Positions 33,196 through 46,300 of a stretch of 64,000 bases of DNA are shown here, in pieces; position 1 is the first letter of the stretch, and the number at the start of each line of letters is the position of its first letter. Source of the stretch: Pleodorina starrii. Its lineage: Eukaryota; Chlorophyta; Chlorophyceae; Chlamydomonadales; Volvocaceae. A program made the position numbers and the translations under genes. The stretch is from NCBI GenBank assembly GCA_030267565.1, contig BRXU01000009.1, positions 1,882,001-1,946,000 on the forward strand, written 5' to 3'. A model generated the notes under the pieces. It ran no database searches. It was not told the origin of the DNA and saw only the letters and a program-made list of their open reading frames with translations.

Positions 33196-36100
33196 ATGTC
33201 CCTGTTGGCAAATCTTCCGGCACCAACCAAACAGCATGCAACTCCAATACAGGCTGTGCCAGCATCTTCTGCGTTAGTCGCGACAGTTCACAAGGAACCC
33301 CCGCCCTATCTGCGACGTCAAGGATGGGTGCCCCGTCGAGCAGACGACTTTGGCGATGGCGGAGCGTTTCCAGAAATCCATGTTGCTCAGTATCCATTGG
33401 ACATGGGCAAGGGTGGTGGCGCCAAGGGTAACCAGCAGCTTGCGGTGACCTTGAATGCCGACGGGCAGATCAACTATGACGCTGTGGTGAAGCAAGGGAG
33501 CAACAGGGATCGCATCGTTCACACGGGACATGGCGCGCTGGTTCCCAAGGTGGACCGCCTCAGCAAGGAGGTAAGCCTCGGCACCCCCGGACGGCAGGGG
33601 GTGTGAGGAGCCTGCACCAACCACCAAGCCCACCGGCGTCCTTTCGCTCCCACGCCTCCTCCACTCCACTCCACAAATGCCATTGCTTGCAGCCCATGCG
33701 CGGGTTGGGGGCGCTGGAGGGCTTCGCACCTCGCAGACTTGCCCCAAACGCCCGCGAACCCCCGGCTGCCCCACCCGCCTCACCCGCTGCCCGTTCTTCC
33801 TCGCACCCCCCCAGCCCCCCGCGTCCCCCCTTGCACTCAAACCGCACACCCCCGCTACACCCTCCCGCTTCTCCACTGCGCCGCCGCCACCGCTGTCCCC
33901 TCTCTTTCCCCCATCCCGCTGCTCTCCCCCACAACCCCGCAGGCACTCGCTCGGCCGGACGATGAGGAGGTTGAGAAGACCGTCAGGGAGACCGCCGCCG
34001 CCCTGGAGCGGGTGGTGCAGGGCAAGCTCTCCTCCACCAACCCCTCCAAGCTGCCCAACCAACCGGGAGCCTCCACGCTCATCAAGTACACGCCGGCGCA
34101 GCAGGGACCCCAGGTAGGCGGCCTGCTCCTCCCCCCCCTCGCACCCCTGTCCCCCCTCGCACCTCGAAGAGAAGAGAGGAGAAGGGCCGACCCTCTACTT
34201 CTCTTCGCCCGGCGCGGCACTCGCGGAGGCGCCCGGGGTTACGCGTGCGCCGCTGCCCTGCTCTCGCTGCGGGTGGGAGTGGCACGGCGACACACGCCTC
34301 TGGCGCGTCGCCAAGCCCGCGGTCCCTTCCCCGTCCCCTCGACTGCGCTCCGGTTCGGTCTGGTTCGGTTCGGTGCCGCCACATGCCGCGCCAGCTGACT
34401 CCCCTCGGGTCGTCCGGTCCCGGCGGTCACCTCCCTCCCGGCCACAGCGTTGCCCCCTGGCCTTCCTGGCCCTCGCTTCCTGGGCTTTGACCGCCTCGGC
34501 GCACCGCCTGCCGCGCGGCGGAGGCTTGCGCTACGAGCCGCAATCCCTACCCAGCGCGCCAGGGGGGCCGCCTTTCCTCCACTCATGTTGCCCCTTCCCC
34601 TCTCCCCCCCCCCAACACCCCTCAGTACGCCTCTGGCTCGGGTCAGCGCATCATCAAGATGCAGGACCTGCCGGTGGACCCCCTGGAGCCACCCAAGTTC
34701 CGACACGTCAAGGTGCCGAGAGGACCCGGATCGCCGCCGGTGCCGGTGCTGCACTCGCCACCCAGGCCACTCAGCGTCAAGGATCAGCAGGTGCGGCAGA
34801 GCGGGGGGGGTCTGGGGGGGTCTGGGGGCCATGGGTCATGGCGCGATGTTGGGGGTCTGGGGGCCATGGGTCATGGCGCGATGTTGGGGGTCTGGGGGCC
34901 ATGGGTCATGGCGCGATGTTGGGGGTCTGGGGGCCAGGGGTGGGCCCAGCCGGTGTGTGCGTGTGGGTTTGTGCGTGACGTGTGTGGCGCAGATGTCTGC
35001 CCTCCCGTGCGCGCGAGGGGCGGTCTGGCGCGAGGGGCGGCGTGGCGCGAGGGTGGGTGTGTTGTGGTGTGGTGAATGGGCTCTGGAACAGGTTGGAATG
35101 GCTTTCCCTGGCATTCTCCCGAGCGCTCCGGAATCCCCCCCTCCCTCCCTCATGTTATATAATGGAGCATATCACTCCCTGCCCCCCCCCCTCCCTCCCC
35201 CGGGGCGAGTTCTCACGCCTGTTGCTGCTGCCCGCTGCCTTGACCCTGCCCATCGCGACTGGGCCCCCAGGACTGGAAGATCCCGCCCTCCATCTCCAAC
35301 TGGAAGAACCCCAAGGTGCGCTGCGCTGCGATTGAGCTACCGCGATTGAGCTACCGCGATTGAGCTACCGCGATTGAGCTACCGCGATTGAGCTACCGCG
35401 ATTGAGCTACCGCGACTGAGCTACCGCGACTGAGCTACCGCGATTGGGTGCCCTACCTACCTACCTAGTGCGGGGCGCCTGGCGCGCGTACTGATGTGTG
35501 CGGGGCGCGTCAGGACTCTGGGCTCTCTGGACGTATCGGCTTCCGGACTCCCGCAGGACGCCTCCTGTATTGGGGGGGTGCAGGTTCTCTGCCCCCTCCT
35601 GTGGTTTTGTGCCCAGGCGGATGTTGATATGCAGGCGGTGTGCGACATGTAGAGGAACGACGGCTAGGCGAGGCGGGAAGGCATGGACGTGTTCTCCTGG
35701 CCATCTTCCTCCGTGGACTACCATCATGCCCTTAAGCCCCCTCCACTTCCCCCTCCCCTCTACTACAACGTCCGCAGGGCTTCTTGTTTCATTGTTGCAA
35801 ATTCACTCTTCAAACCCCCTCCCCTCTCCTCCCCTCCTGTCGCCTCCCGCAGGGTTATACCATCCCGCTGGACAAGCGCCTGGCTGCCGACGGTCGCGGT
35901 CTGCAGCAGACTCAGATCAATGACAAGTTCGCGGCACTGAGTGAGGCGCTGTTCACCGCGGAGGCCAAGGCGCGGGAGGCCATTGCGATGAGGGCCAACA
36001 TACAGAAGGAACTGGCGCTCAAGGTCGGGGAGGCAGGGGGAGGGAGGGGGGGGAGGGAGGGAGGGAGGGAGGGAGGGGAAGAGGCGCGTGTGCGCTCCGC

Positions 36101-39100
36101 CGCGCTACCTACTACTACTATACCGGACCCGACTTGCACGTTGGGCCTGCGACGGCGTCGGGTGTTCCTTTCCCTGCCCTACTGCCCTACTGCCGGGGCG
36201 CGCGCCCTACTGCCGGGGCGCTCGCCCTGGTACCCTACGCCCGCAATCGGAATCCGAGGGCTTAGGGTTCGCTTGCGTCGCGTCCTCCATCCCATCAGTG
36301 CGGGTTCATTCCTTTCACCCGAGCCCGCTTGGCTCCCCCCCCTGGGTGCTGCGCGCCTCTCGACCCGTAGGAGAAGAACAAGCGCGAGGCGGAGCTGCGG
36401 CAGTTGGCCATGCAGGCCCGCATGGAGCGCCAGGGAGGGGCGGCGGCGGGGGCGGGGGCGGGAGGCATGCCGCCGCCGCCGCCTCCCCCCGGCGGCGCTG
36501 GGCCGCGAGGTGCGGGGCTGAGAGTGGGACCCGTGCTCGGGGTTGCCCTTTGATTGTGCGTGTTCTGGCTAGATGACGACGGCTTGTGGATGCGCGGATG
36601 GGGGCGATCCATTGCAACTGTGGAGCGCGCAGTATGTTCCCTGCCTGATGCGCTTGCCAGGGCAGCGTGCGTGCAACGCGTCTTTCTTTGATTTGGCCGC
36701 GCCGCCCGGGGACCGCCCCCTATCCGAGCGCTCTTTTGCCGCCCGGACCCACCCCCCATACGCATGTGCGCATCTCTCGCACCGGCTTACGCCGCGGCCC
36801 AACCCCCGCCCGCCACCGCGTTGCGTCCCCGCCCCATCCCGCAGCCGATGCGCCGCTGCCGGGGCCGCCGCCCGGGCCGCCGCCGCGCGGCGCGCGCGCC
36901 ACCGCCGCGGATGCCTTCGACGACTTCGACCGGCGCGACCCACGGGACGCCGGCGGCCGCGACCGCGATTACGATCGCGACTACGATCGGGGCGACCGCG
37001 ACCGCGGCGGATATGTGAGTAGCGCGGTTCGTCTTCTCTCCGTCCCCGGTTCGGCTGTTGTGGCATTGAGGTTCTTGTCCGGGGCTTGCAATCGCACTGG
37101 ATTGACACGGCTGAACCAGTCTTGCTGCAGCCCCGGCCGACGGATGCCCCTGGACGTCGTGATGGTGGTGAGACATGTGTTGGTGGTGGTGGTGGTTTGA
37201 CTGCGCAGGATCGCGACCGGGACCACGAGCGGGGCGGACGCGACGGCGACGACGAGCGCTACCACGAGACGACGGAGGAGCGGGAGGAGCGGCGGCGCCG
37301 TGACGAGATTCGGGAGGAGCGCCGGCGGGAGCGCGAGCGGGAGCGGCGGCTCGAGGTGCGACGGGCGGCGGCCAGCGGGGCGCTGAGTGGGTGGTTGCGC
37401 CGGTGGGGTGTGTAATGGCCCACCGGCCCCCCACCCACCCACCCACTCCGGTGGGTGGGTGGGTGGGAGGAGAGGGCCGCTGGCATGTGGGCGGCGATGG
37501 CCGTGCGAGTGCGTGAGTGCGTGCCGTGCCTGGGGCGTTGGGGCGGCCGTTATGGCCCCGCTCGGCACCCCTTGCGTTTGACCGCTCATGACTCGTCCAT
37601 GCACCTTTGCTTGGCCGATAGCGGTTCGGGCCCAGCTCCTTTGTTTTCCACATTTCTTCCCGCCCACCAACACCTCTCTGCTCTCTTGTGCTTTGTGGCC
37701 CGCGCCCCCACCCACCCACCAGGCCGCCAACCAGACCGGTGCTAAGAAGTCCAAGATCACGCGCGACCGCGAACGCGACATCAGCGAAAAGGTGAGTGCT
37801 GGGGCTGAGCTGAGCTGAGCGGCCTAGTCCTCACAACCTTGCGGAGCGCAGCAGGGCAGGGCAGAGCGCTGCTAGTTTGAGGCTCCTGGCCGCGTCTTGG
37901 CCTGGCCTGCAGCATCGCGAGGGAGGGTAGGGCGGCTGGGTGGGAGTGATGGGCGGGCGGGGCAAGCCGCCGGGCCGCTGGGCTGGGGTGTCTCTCAACA
38001 GGTCAATACCGCGGGGAGGCGTGGGGGCTCCCACCGTGAGTCTACGCTCACCGTGAACCTACGGCCTTGCAGTCGCCGCCGCCTCCGTTGCTGCGGCTGC
38101 ACAGATCCGTTCCATTTGCTGCGCACCGTGTCTCTTGTCCCGTTGTTGCCCTGGCCCATGGTTCCCCCTAAGCCCAGCCGCTGGTTTCGGCGCCTTGTCA
38201 CAGCCCCGCTCGTCCCTTGGTGGTTTCTGGCTGGTAGTCGGTAGTCGCCCCCAGCCGGTAGTCGGTGCAGGCGCACGTGCCCTACGCGGCTGGCGTGTTC
38301 ATGCATTTGGTTGCCGTACACCTCTCCTCCTTGCCGTACACAGGTCGCGCTTGGCATGGCCTACGTGGGCGCTGGCGGCGAGGTGCAGTACGACCAGCGC
38401 CTGTTCAACCAGGACGCCGGCATGCAGAGCGGTTTCGGCGCCGATGACTCGTACAACATGTACGACAAGCCGCTGTTCGCGGACCGCGGCGGGCACCTGT
38501 TCAAGGCCAGCCGCGCCGCCGCGGACGAGGAGGGCGACTTTGGGCCCTCGGACGCGGGGCCGCGCACCGACCGCTTCCGGCCGGACAAGGGCTTCGAGGT
38601 GCGTGAGCGCGCTTGCGCACCTGCCCGCTTTCGGAAATCGTCGCCCGTGCTGCCTCCCCGCGGAAACGCTGCTGCTGCCGCTGCCGCTGCTGCTGCCGCT
38701 CGGTTATCGGTTGTGTTTTCCCCACATCTTGGGGCTTCTGCTGCCGGCCCAAGACCCTGTTCTGCTGGTGCCCATGCCTTCCCCTGCGCTCTCTCGACCG
38801 AGCTCCTGCTCCTGCTCGGGCGGCTTCTCAGGTGCTGTCCCGTGCTGCTGCTCGTGCTCCCGCTGCCTCCCTGTACCGCGGCGCAGGGAGCCGAGCCGGC
38901 GCCTGGCGGCGCGGCGGCCCGCGGCGGCGGCGGCGGTCGTCTGGAGTTCGAGCGGCAGGCGGCCGCCGCGGCGGAGGAGGCGGACCCGTTCGGCCTGGAC
39001 CAGTTCCTTTCGGAGGTGAAGGGCGGGGGGCGGGAGCGGGGCGGCCGCAAGGGCAACGCGCTGGATGCCATCGGGCAGCGGGGCGGCATGGCCGCGGCGG

Positions 39101-39183
39101 GCGGCGGCGCGTCGTTCGAGGACGCGGGCGCTGGCGCGGGGATGGGCCGGCGGATGCAGTTCACGTCGGGGAGCGGGCGCTGA
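33196..39183 (+). CDS. SNW1: SNW domain protein SKIP/Prp45 (spliceosome and transcription coregulator)
   Basis: Eleven exons: 33196-33570, 33943-34113, 34626-34790, 35271-35315, 35853-36023, 36371-36509, 36845-37014, 37209-37355, 37723-37791, 38344-38598, 38887-39183; all phases agree, 667 residues. The family is a core component of activated spliceosomes and the NTC/Prp19-related assembly, acting in the nucleus. Diagnostic motifs: GWVPRRADDFGDGGAFPEI and HVAQYPLDMG (residues 43-71), IKYTPAQQG, VDPLEPPKFRHVKVP, and the SNW motif itself, ISNWKNP followed by GYTIPLDKRLAADGR (about 245-267). The middle holds a Pro-rich stretch and an Arg/Asp/Glu-rich segment (RDRDYDRDYDRG, EEREERRRRDEIREE). The C-terminal half keeps KITRDRERDISEKVALGMA, YDQRLFNQ, MYDKPLF and DPFGLDQFL. 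Start context AAAATGTCC fits. Somewhat longer than animal SNW1 because of Gly/Ala-rich C-terminal insertions. TGTAA at 40063 is a candidate poly(A) signal. Confidence 0.96.
34807..34935. repeat. 35-bp tandem repeat in SNW1 intron 3
   Basis: About 3.5 copies of a 35-bp unit containing GGTCTGGGGGCCATGGGTCA, within the intron between exons 34626-34790 and 35271-35315. Confidence 0.9.
35328..35443. repeat. 14-bp tandem repeat in SNW1 intron 4
   Basis: About eight copies of CGATTGAGCTACCG (two with C for T), starting a few bases after the donor at 35316. Confidence 0.95.
37424..37470. repeat. CCCA/TGGG inverted repeat in SNW1 intron 8
   Basis: A (CCCA)n tract is followed, after a short TCC spacer, by the complementary (GGTG)n tract. 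The transcript could form a strong hairpin, and the G tract could form a quadruplex. Confidence 0.85.
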
Positions 39184-40062
39184 GGGGCCTGCAGCAGCGG
39201 ACGTGGCGGACGTGGGGGGCCGGAGCTCGGGCTGGAAGGGATGGAAGGGGCGGAACGCAGGACCGGGGAGGGCTGAGTAAGGCTGGAGCCGCGCGCTGTT
39301 GTTCGCCGGCGGGCGGATGGAAATATGGACGGACGGAGGGCGGGAAGTTTTTGCGGGGCCCCTGGCTTTCGCGATTTGCAGTGCTGGCACGGGCATGTTT
39401 TGCAAAGCGGTGGCGGTGGCTCGCGCGCGTTGGGATGCCGGCTCGCTGGCGGTTGTTGCGTTTGGATGCGTGTTGTGTTACGTGTCATCTGGTTTGGAAG
39501 TGCGCAATCCCATATATACCGGAACGACGTTTTCCTTACGAGCCGGGGACCCAAGACTGTTGTGAATACGATTGTGGGTCGGCTGCGAAGAGATGAACCA
39601 ATGCCGGGTCGGTTTGCGCGTTTCGCGTTATGGTTCAAAGAGTCAAGGTACGGTAGCTGCGAAACGTTTTTTTGAATGCGGCGTGCTGGATGGCGGAAGC
39701 GGTGGGGGCCAGCGGTGGTCGCAACCTGGGCCGCCTGCATTTGGGGGATTGGGGGCGTGCGTGGGGCAGTATGTGGATGTGTGGATTGCGTGCTGCTCCG
39801 CCCGGCGAATTGTTTCCATTCGTCACCGTAATGTCTTGCGGCATCGGCACACACACACATGCAGGACGGCATCTGTTGCGACTCGCGCCCTTGCCACCAA
39901 ACGATGGATGGGGGAGGCACAGTGGCGACCGCCGTCAGGTCCCGTGATTTAGACTGGATCCAGTAACTAACTTCCGAAGTTTGGGACTGTCGATGTGCGG
40001 CAGGTCTGGTGCACTGCCCAGTGTGCGCCAGCTTTCTTGACAAACAGGGTACCCGAGCCGTG

Positions 40063-40067
40063 TGTAA
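40063..40067 (+). terminator. Candidate poly(A) signal of SNW1
   Basis: TGTAA, the usual volvocine polyadenylation signal, about 880 bases after the SNW1 stop. It is the first one I saw downstream in sense orientation. Confidence 0.45.
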
Positions 40068-40212
40068 TCGATATTGCCACTCGGGGCTTGAAGTAAGTGT
40101 CAGGAGCAACAGCAGTAGCATCAGTGCAAGTAGCAGCCACTGCTGCAGGTAGGTGCACTCAGCAAAGTGAAGTAAACCCACCAGCCAGTATTATAAAAGA
40201 CGCAGTTCACAT

Positions 40213-40321
40213 GCTACGTTTACACTTACCGGTACTTGTTGCTACGCTTACACTTTCCTTACATGTTGCTACGTTTACAATTACCTTACATGTTGCTACG
40301 TTTACATGTACACATGTCGCA
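40213..40321 (-). repeat. 27-bp tandem repeat carrying six TGTAA signals
   Basis: About four copies of a 27-28-bp unit (plus-strand core GCTACGTTTACA, then TTACATGTT). It lies 20-130 bases downstream of the coiled-coil gene's stop. On the minus strand it supplies TGTAA at 40302, 40286, 40275, 40259, 40248 and 40220, so it is a multiplied poly(A) region. Confidence 0.85.
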
Positions 40322-40343
40322 CGCTTGACGCCGCTCAGGCATA

Positions 40344-43300
40344 TCACCCAACACCGTACTGGCGTACCCCGCTGTCCTGCCCACCACCGTACAGCCCCTC
40401 GCCGCCACCGTCGCCACCACCCAGCGGGCCTCGGCCTCCGTGCACAACTGCCTGCGCCTCCGCCTCGGCCCACCCCTCCTCTTCGCCACTCCCTTTCTCC
40501 GGCAGTGCAAGGCCGCTGCCGGCGGGATTTGACGCTCTTTGCCTCCAGCCCTGGCGGCCCTCCTCCTGACCCGCCCAGCCTGTCCCGCCCCCCAACGGCT
40601 CCTCCCAATCCCGCTCTTGCCCCCATCGTGGCGACTGATCCCGGCCTCTGTCCCGCTGCCGCTGCTGCTGGCGCCGCTGCGGCTGCAGCACCCGCACCGG
40701 CTGCTGCCGCTCCGGGCCCTGCTGCCCCTGCCCCTGTCCCTGCTGCTGGCCCTGCCCCCGCTCCGTCTCCTCTGCCGTGCCTGAGCCCATGAACACATCG
40801 TCCACGTAGGCCATCACGCGGCTCTGCTTCAGCCGCAGCATCTTGAGCCGCGCCTGCAGCCCCTCCAACTCCGCCTGGTATCGCAACTGCGCGGCGTCCA
40901 GGTCGGCGGCGCAGCGGGCTTCCAGAAAGCCCAGCTGGTGTGGTGTGGTGCGATGTGGTGTGATTACCGTGCGGGACAGCGAGAAGGGGCAGCGGGGAAG
41001 GGAAGAAGGGGCGGGGATATGGGGATGGCAGACGGATGAAGAGAGAGGGGTCGCCTTCTGTAGAGGGTTTGAACCTCGGGCGCAGGCTGACGCCGTGGGC
41101 ACCGGGGGGTAAGAAACACAAAACTGCAGCGATGGAACGGAGGCGACACCGGCGGACGGAACACGGACCGGGTCCGGGCGGCCTCTTGTCACCTCCCCTA
41201 TTGAGCTATGGCATTGGTCGTCCCAGGGCCCTCACTGTCCATTCCTTGGTTGGGCCCTGCTCCCTTACCGCCGCCCCCAAAGCCAGACCTCCCTTGGCCT
41301 TGTCCACCTACCTCTCGCTCGTGCAGCAGTGCCGCCTCTTGCAGCTGTTGAGTCAGCGCCGCCACTCGCGCCGCGCCGTCCTCGGCTGCCGCCGTCGCGG
41401 CGGCGGCGCTCCGGTGGGCGTCTTCTGCGGCCGCCTCTGCGGCGGCCCGTGCGGCCTTGTGCGACTCGAGTGCGCTGAGAGGCCGGCCCCGGAAAAGGTC
41501 AGGAAGAAAGAACCAGTCAGGAAGAAGTAGTCAGGAAGAAAGGTTGCGTTCTTAATTCAGTGCTCTTCCAAAAGGAGTCGGCGTGTAGTGTATGTGCCCG
41601 CCCCGCCACCCGCCCCGCCACACGCCCCGACCCCTATACTCCCCTGCACTCCCATCCCCACCTGCTCATCGCGTCCATCTCCACCTCCACCGCCGCAGCC
41701 GCCGTCTGCGCCGCGCTGAGCTGCTGCCGCAGCGCCACACACTCCGCTTGTAGCGAGTCGCGCTCGTCACCCACGTGGTCCAACCGGGCGCGCAGCGACT
41801 CCAATGTGGCGGCCTGAGGGCGTGTGTGACCGGGCCGAGACCGAGACGGGTGGGCCCGCAATTGGGAGACACACACGAGCAGGTAGCAGGTAGCAGCAAG
41901 CAACGAGAAAGAGAGCGCCGCTCCCGGGTGCCCCGGATTTCTACATTACGCGACGCCGCTCCAACTCCGGGGAGCCTGCGCAGGCGTGCCGAGCCATCAT
42001 TGGAGCGCCCGCGCCCCAAACCCACCCGGCACCCGCGCGCCGAGACCTCACCGCCCACGTTTGCTTGATTTCTACCCACCCGCTCCCCGTCGTGGGCGAC
42101 CGCATATTCCTCCAGCTGCTCCGCCTGGGCTGCAAGCCGTTGCCGGCACTCGCACAGCCGGGCCTGGAGCTCCGAGATGGCCGCGTCTGTGCGGGGGGAT
42201 GGGATGGGAAGGGATGGGGAGGTCAGAGGGAAGCAGGGTTCGTTTCATGGACCCGCAAGGGTGAGGAACTGACGGGATCCTAGCAGAGGAGGCGGCCCTG
42301 AAGCCTGCGATTTCTAGATCGCACCGGCCCTCCCCCGCGCCGGCGTAGGTGGCGGCACCAACCATACAACCAACCAACTAACCAACCAACCAACCAACCA
42401 ACCAACCAATCACCGCTTCACAGGCTCTTACCGTGCTCCTTGGCCACCGTCGCCGCGAGGGAGTCCTTCTCCGCGAGCTGCTGCCGCGCCCGCTGCAGCT
42501 CCTGCGTCAGATCCGAAACCTGCAGTACAGAACAACGCGCCGTACGACGCGCCTCCATACGTCATACCATACAACGCGTTTGCAACCTAGAAATCCATCC
42601 CGCGGCCTCGACGGCACAGCGCCATTGTAGTACTTCACGGCAGGACAGCCTCAGCTACACAGCCGCCCTCCCCACCACGCCAACGCACCTGCTGCAGGTA
42701 CTGCTCGCACTTGGCCAGCGCCTCCGCCGCTTGCTCCCCCATACCCTGCAGCTGCTCAGCCAGGGAGCTGGCGCGCCGCTCCGCAGCCTCCGCAGCCACC
42801 TGCGTGTGCGTGCGGTGTGCGGTGTGCGTGCGCATCCCAACCATAGAAGTCAGAAAGAGCACGATGCGATGCGTCGCGAGCGCCGATTGGCGTCCTGGGC
42901 CCGGCTTTCCCGGGTGAGCGTTTTCCCGACCTGCGTTGCGGCCCCACCGCAGCCGCTCCCGCGCCTACGCTCCGCAGATTCCCCAGTCCCCAACCCACAC
43001 TGAAGCACGGCACGGCAGCGCACCTGCAGCTCCCCCTCAGCAGCGCCTCTCTGAGCCGCCGCCTCGCGATAGCGCTGCGCCTCCGCCGCCGCCTCCGCCG
43101 CCTCCCGCCGCGCCGCCTCCGCGCGCCGCTCCGCCTCCTTCACTGCCGACTCCCACTCCGCCCGCGCCCGCCGCAGCGCCGCCTCCGCCTCCGTCCGCGC
43201 TCGCTCCGCCTCCGCCTCGCCCTCCCGCCGCGCCGCCACGACCGCCAGCTCGCCCTCCCGCCGCGCCGCCTCCACAGCCAGCTCCCCGGCCCGCCGCGCG

Positions 43301-46300
43301 TCGGCCACAGCGCGCTCACACAGCTCCCGCTCCCGCTGGAGAGCCAGCGCGTGGTCCTGAGGAGAAGCGCGGTTAAGGCAGGTTTACCGTATGGGGAGCG
43401 CGGTTATGGCAAGGCCAAGGGATTGGGACGCCTGCGGGTGGCAGGCAGTGGGCTTTGGGCAGTCTGGCTGGGCCGCGAGGGGCATCACGCGGTTGCCTCA
43501 AGACCCCGTCCGAGCCGCTCCTTGCACACGGCGCGGGGGAAAGAGGGGGCGGCGAGGGGCGGCTGGTGAGGGCGACGAGGAGACTGGCCCCACCTGCAGC
43601 TCTCCGCGCAGTGCCGCCACCGCCACCGCCGCCTGTCGGTCGCCCATCTGCCGGCCGCGCTCAAAGGCCGCTGCGGCACGCTGCACCTGCGCCTCCTCAG
43701 CCATCTCCTGCGCCGCCTGCAGCCAATCGAAGCGGGACCGGAACGGAACGGAACTGATCGGTGATGCACTTTCCACGGGGGCCGCAAGTCGGACCAGCCT
43801 CAGTCCGCGGTGCGCCCCAACCCCCGGGCGAGAACGGCCGAGCGGAAGTGACGCGGCCGGCGTGGGTTCATCTGGGTGCCCGTGGGTGGCTTAGCATTCC
43901 AACATTCCCAAGGCGCCAAGCAACCAGCGGTAAAAGAGAACAGCTGTGGAGTCCCCTCAGTACCGTGTGTGCGCCTACTGTTCCCGCGCGTGACCCGGCA
44001 GGGGCTGGACGGCCCTTTGGGAAGAGAACGCACGCTGCAAGCAGCGGTAAGAAGCGGCCTGGCATGGGGCCCCGTGGCAAAACGCCTCCCTCGTCTCGCA
44101 CGGTGATAGGGGACCAGTCCTGCCTGGCTTGGCGTCCGGCGCCGTCCCACAAGCCACAACCAGCCCAACACCAACTCCCAGGGCGCCCGCCTCACTTTTA
44201 GCGCCTGCGCCGACTCGAGCTTCACCCGGCCTAGCTCAGTGTTCAGCTCCTCCACCTGCGTGACCAAACAGCAGCAGTAGGGGATGCGAGAGTTACAATG
44301 AGGGACCACTAGGGTCCTGCGCTGGCGCATTCTGAGTCAACTCAGAACCTCACGGGCCTGCCGACTGCAGACCAGCACCCTCCCTCCTGTCCGCTCAGTA
44401 GTAGTACTGTAGTAGGGAAGCAAATTCAAGACCCCCCCCGCAGGCCGCGGATCAAACGGGATGACGCGCAGACTTGGGGACACCCGCCCACCCGCCCGCC
44501 CCACGCCTGCTTTTTCCCCTTTTGCCTTTCCACAACGCCTGAGCTTGCTTGTTTTGGGCTGGCATACGGTACTCCAAGCCCCGCCTTCCTCCCACTCACA
44601 GCCATACCTGCGGATGAACCCTCTCTCTCTCCCTCTCTCTCCTCCCCTTACATACACATACACACACCTGCATCTCCAGTCGGGCCTCCACATCCGACAG
44701 GCGCTGCACCTCCGTTGCCCGGAGCTCAGCGGTGGCTCGCTCCATCGCCAGCGCGTTCCGCAGATCCTCCTTCACGTCCAGCGCGGACTGAGGTGCGAGA
44801 ACGACAGCAGCAGCAGCAGCAGAGGTGGCAGCCGCAGAGGTGGCAGAGGTGGCGGACGGGCAGTCGCAGACGGGGCAGGGACAGCAGCACCGCGACGGCG
44901 TGAGTAGGGAGCGGACTGCCGGACCCCGGGCAGCCGCGCAAGCAGGAGCACGGCGGCATCAGGCGGCGGCGGCCAGGCGGGTGCAGACGCGAATGGTGAT
45001 CGTGGTTTTCCAGGTGTGGGACAGGACCCACGACGACCCGAACCCTGGGATACCGGGTACCCACCTGCAACTGCTCCCGGGCGCTGCGAGCCTGCTGCGC
45101 CATCACGCGGAGCGCCTGCGGCGGGGGAAGGGGGCGAAACGCACGCGTGTCTCGTGCTGAAGAGGGCCCTCGCATAAGCGCGAGGACCGTCGCGATGAAT
45201 CGGCCACATACGGTACGCTCGTGCTGGGGGAACCTCGTGTCGTACCTGTGCAGCGCTGCGCAGCGCTGTGCTGCAGAGCTGAACAAAGGCGGCAAGTGTT
45301 ATACGGACAGCCCAGGCAACATCCAGTGATCCGGTTCCGGAGCGCACCTCGAATGCCGCGACGGCCGCCCTGACATGGTGCTCCGCGGCAGGGTCCGTGT
45401 CGGTCGCGGCTGCTGTCATGGCCGCCTCTGACCGGAACTACAGGAGGGCCGTAGGATAAGGGACGGGGGGCGAGTTTGTTGGGGTTTGGCGTGTATGGAA
45501 CACGACGCGGCATGATGCGCGCGTGGCGTGCTGGCAATCGCGGGAGAAGCCGCAGAGGTGGCGAGAGTTACGACGCAGTGATGGCAGGGGTTCGTGTTGC
45601 TGCGAGGGCTACCCTGTAACGCTGTCCATCGTTCTTTCCCTCGCTTCCTATGACCCTATAACACACACGGCTCCTGACGGGAACGGGCGCGGTGACCGCA
45701 CCGCGGCGTGTCGCACGGGGCGGCGGGGCGGGCGGCATGCCGCACGGGTTTTTCTGACGGGCGTGGCCCCCCGTGCGACCCTCACACCTCCCTGCACAAG
45801 CCGCCCTTCTCCCTCCAGACGCCGTAGCCGCATCCCCAAACTCAATCCTCATGGAATCCCCTTCCCCTCCTCTTCCCTCCCACCTTTCGTACCTTGCCCT
45901 GCACACCCGCCTCCCGGCTGCCGCCGCCGCCTCCGCGCGCCAGCGCTCCCGGCCGTCCCGCCGGTAGCGGCGGCGGCGAGCCGTGTGACCCACGGCTCGG
46001 CCCCACCGCGCCCCGTGCCATGCCCATTCCCGCCACCAGCGCCGGCGCCACGCCCGGGTCCGCCTCCACGTGCCAGCTCAGCAGCGGCTGCATCAGCGAC
46101 GCGTCCAGCCGCTCCAGCTGGGCGGTGCGCTGCTCCAGGGAGGCCCTGGCGGCCGCCAGCTGCTGCTGCAGGGCGCCCAGCTCCCGGGCCTGGCTGCGGA
46201 CCTGATCCGCCTGCGGAGCCACTCACGGGAAGGGGGTCAGGGAGTGGAACGCACCCAGGGTCCCAGGCACGAGAAGAGGGAAGCACGGGTGAAGGCAAGG

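Larger units (their letters stand above)
39184..40343. other. Interval between convergent SNW1 and coiled-coil genes
   Basis: About 1.2 kb tail-to-tail region, mostly the SNW1 3' UTR (TGTAA at 40063) followed by the tandem-repeat 3' end of the minus-strand coiled-coil gene. No ORF with domain support. Confidence 0.6.

Noticed and set aside
38361..40181. 606-codon minus-strand ORF
   Set aside because: Antisense to SNW1 exons 10-11, with low-complexity Arg/Ser/Pro composition. It is a shadow of the real frame.
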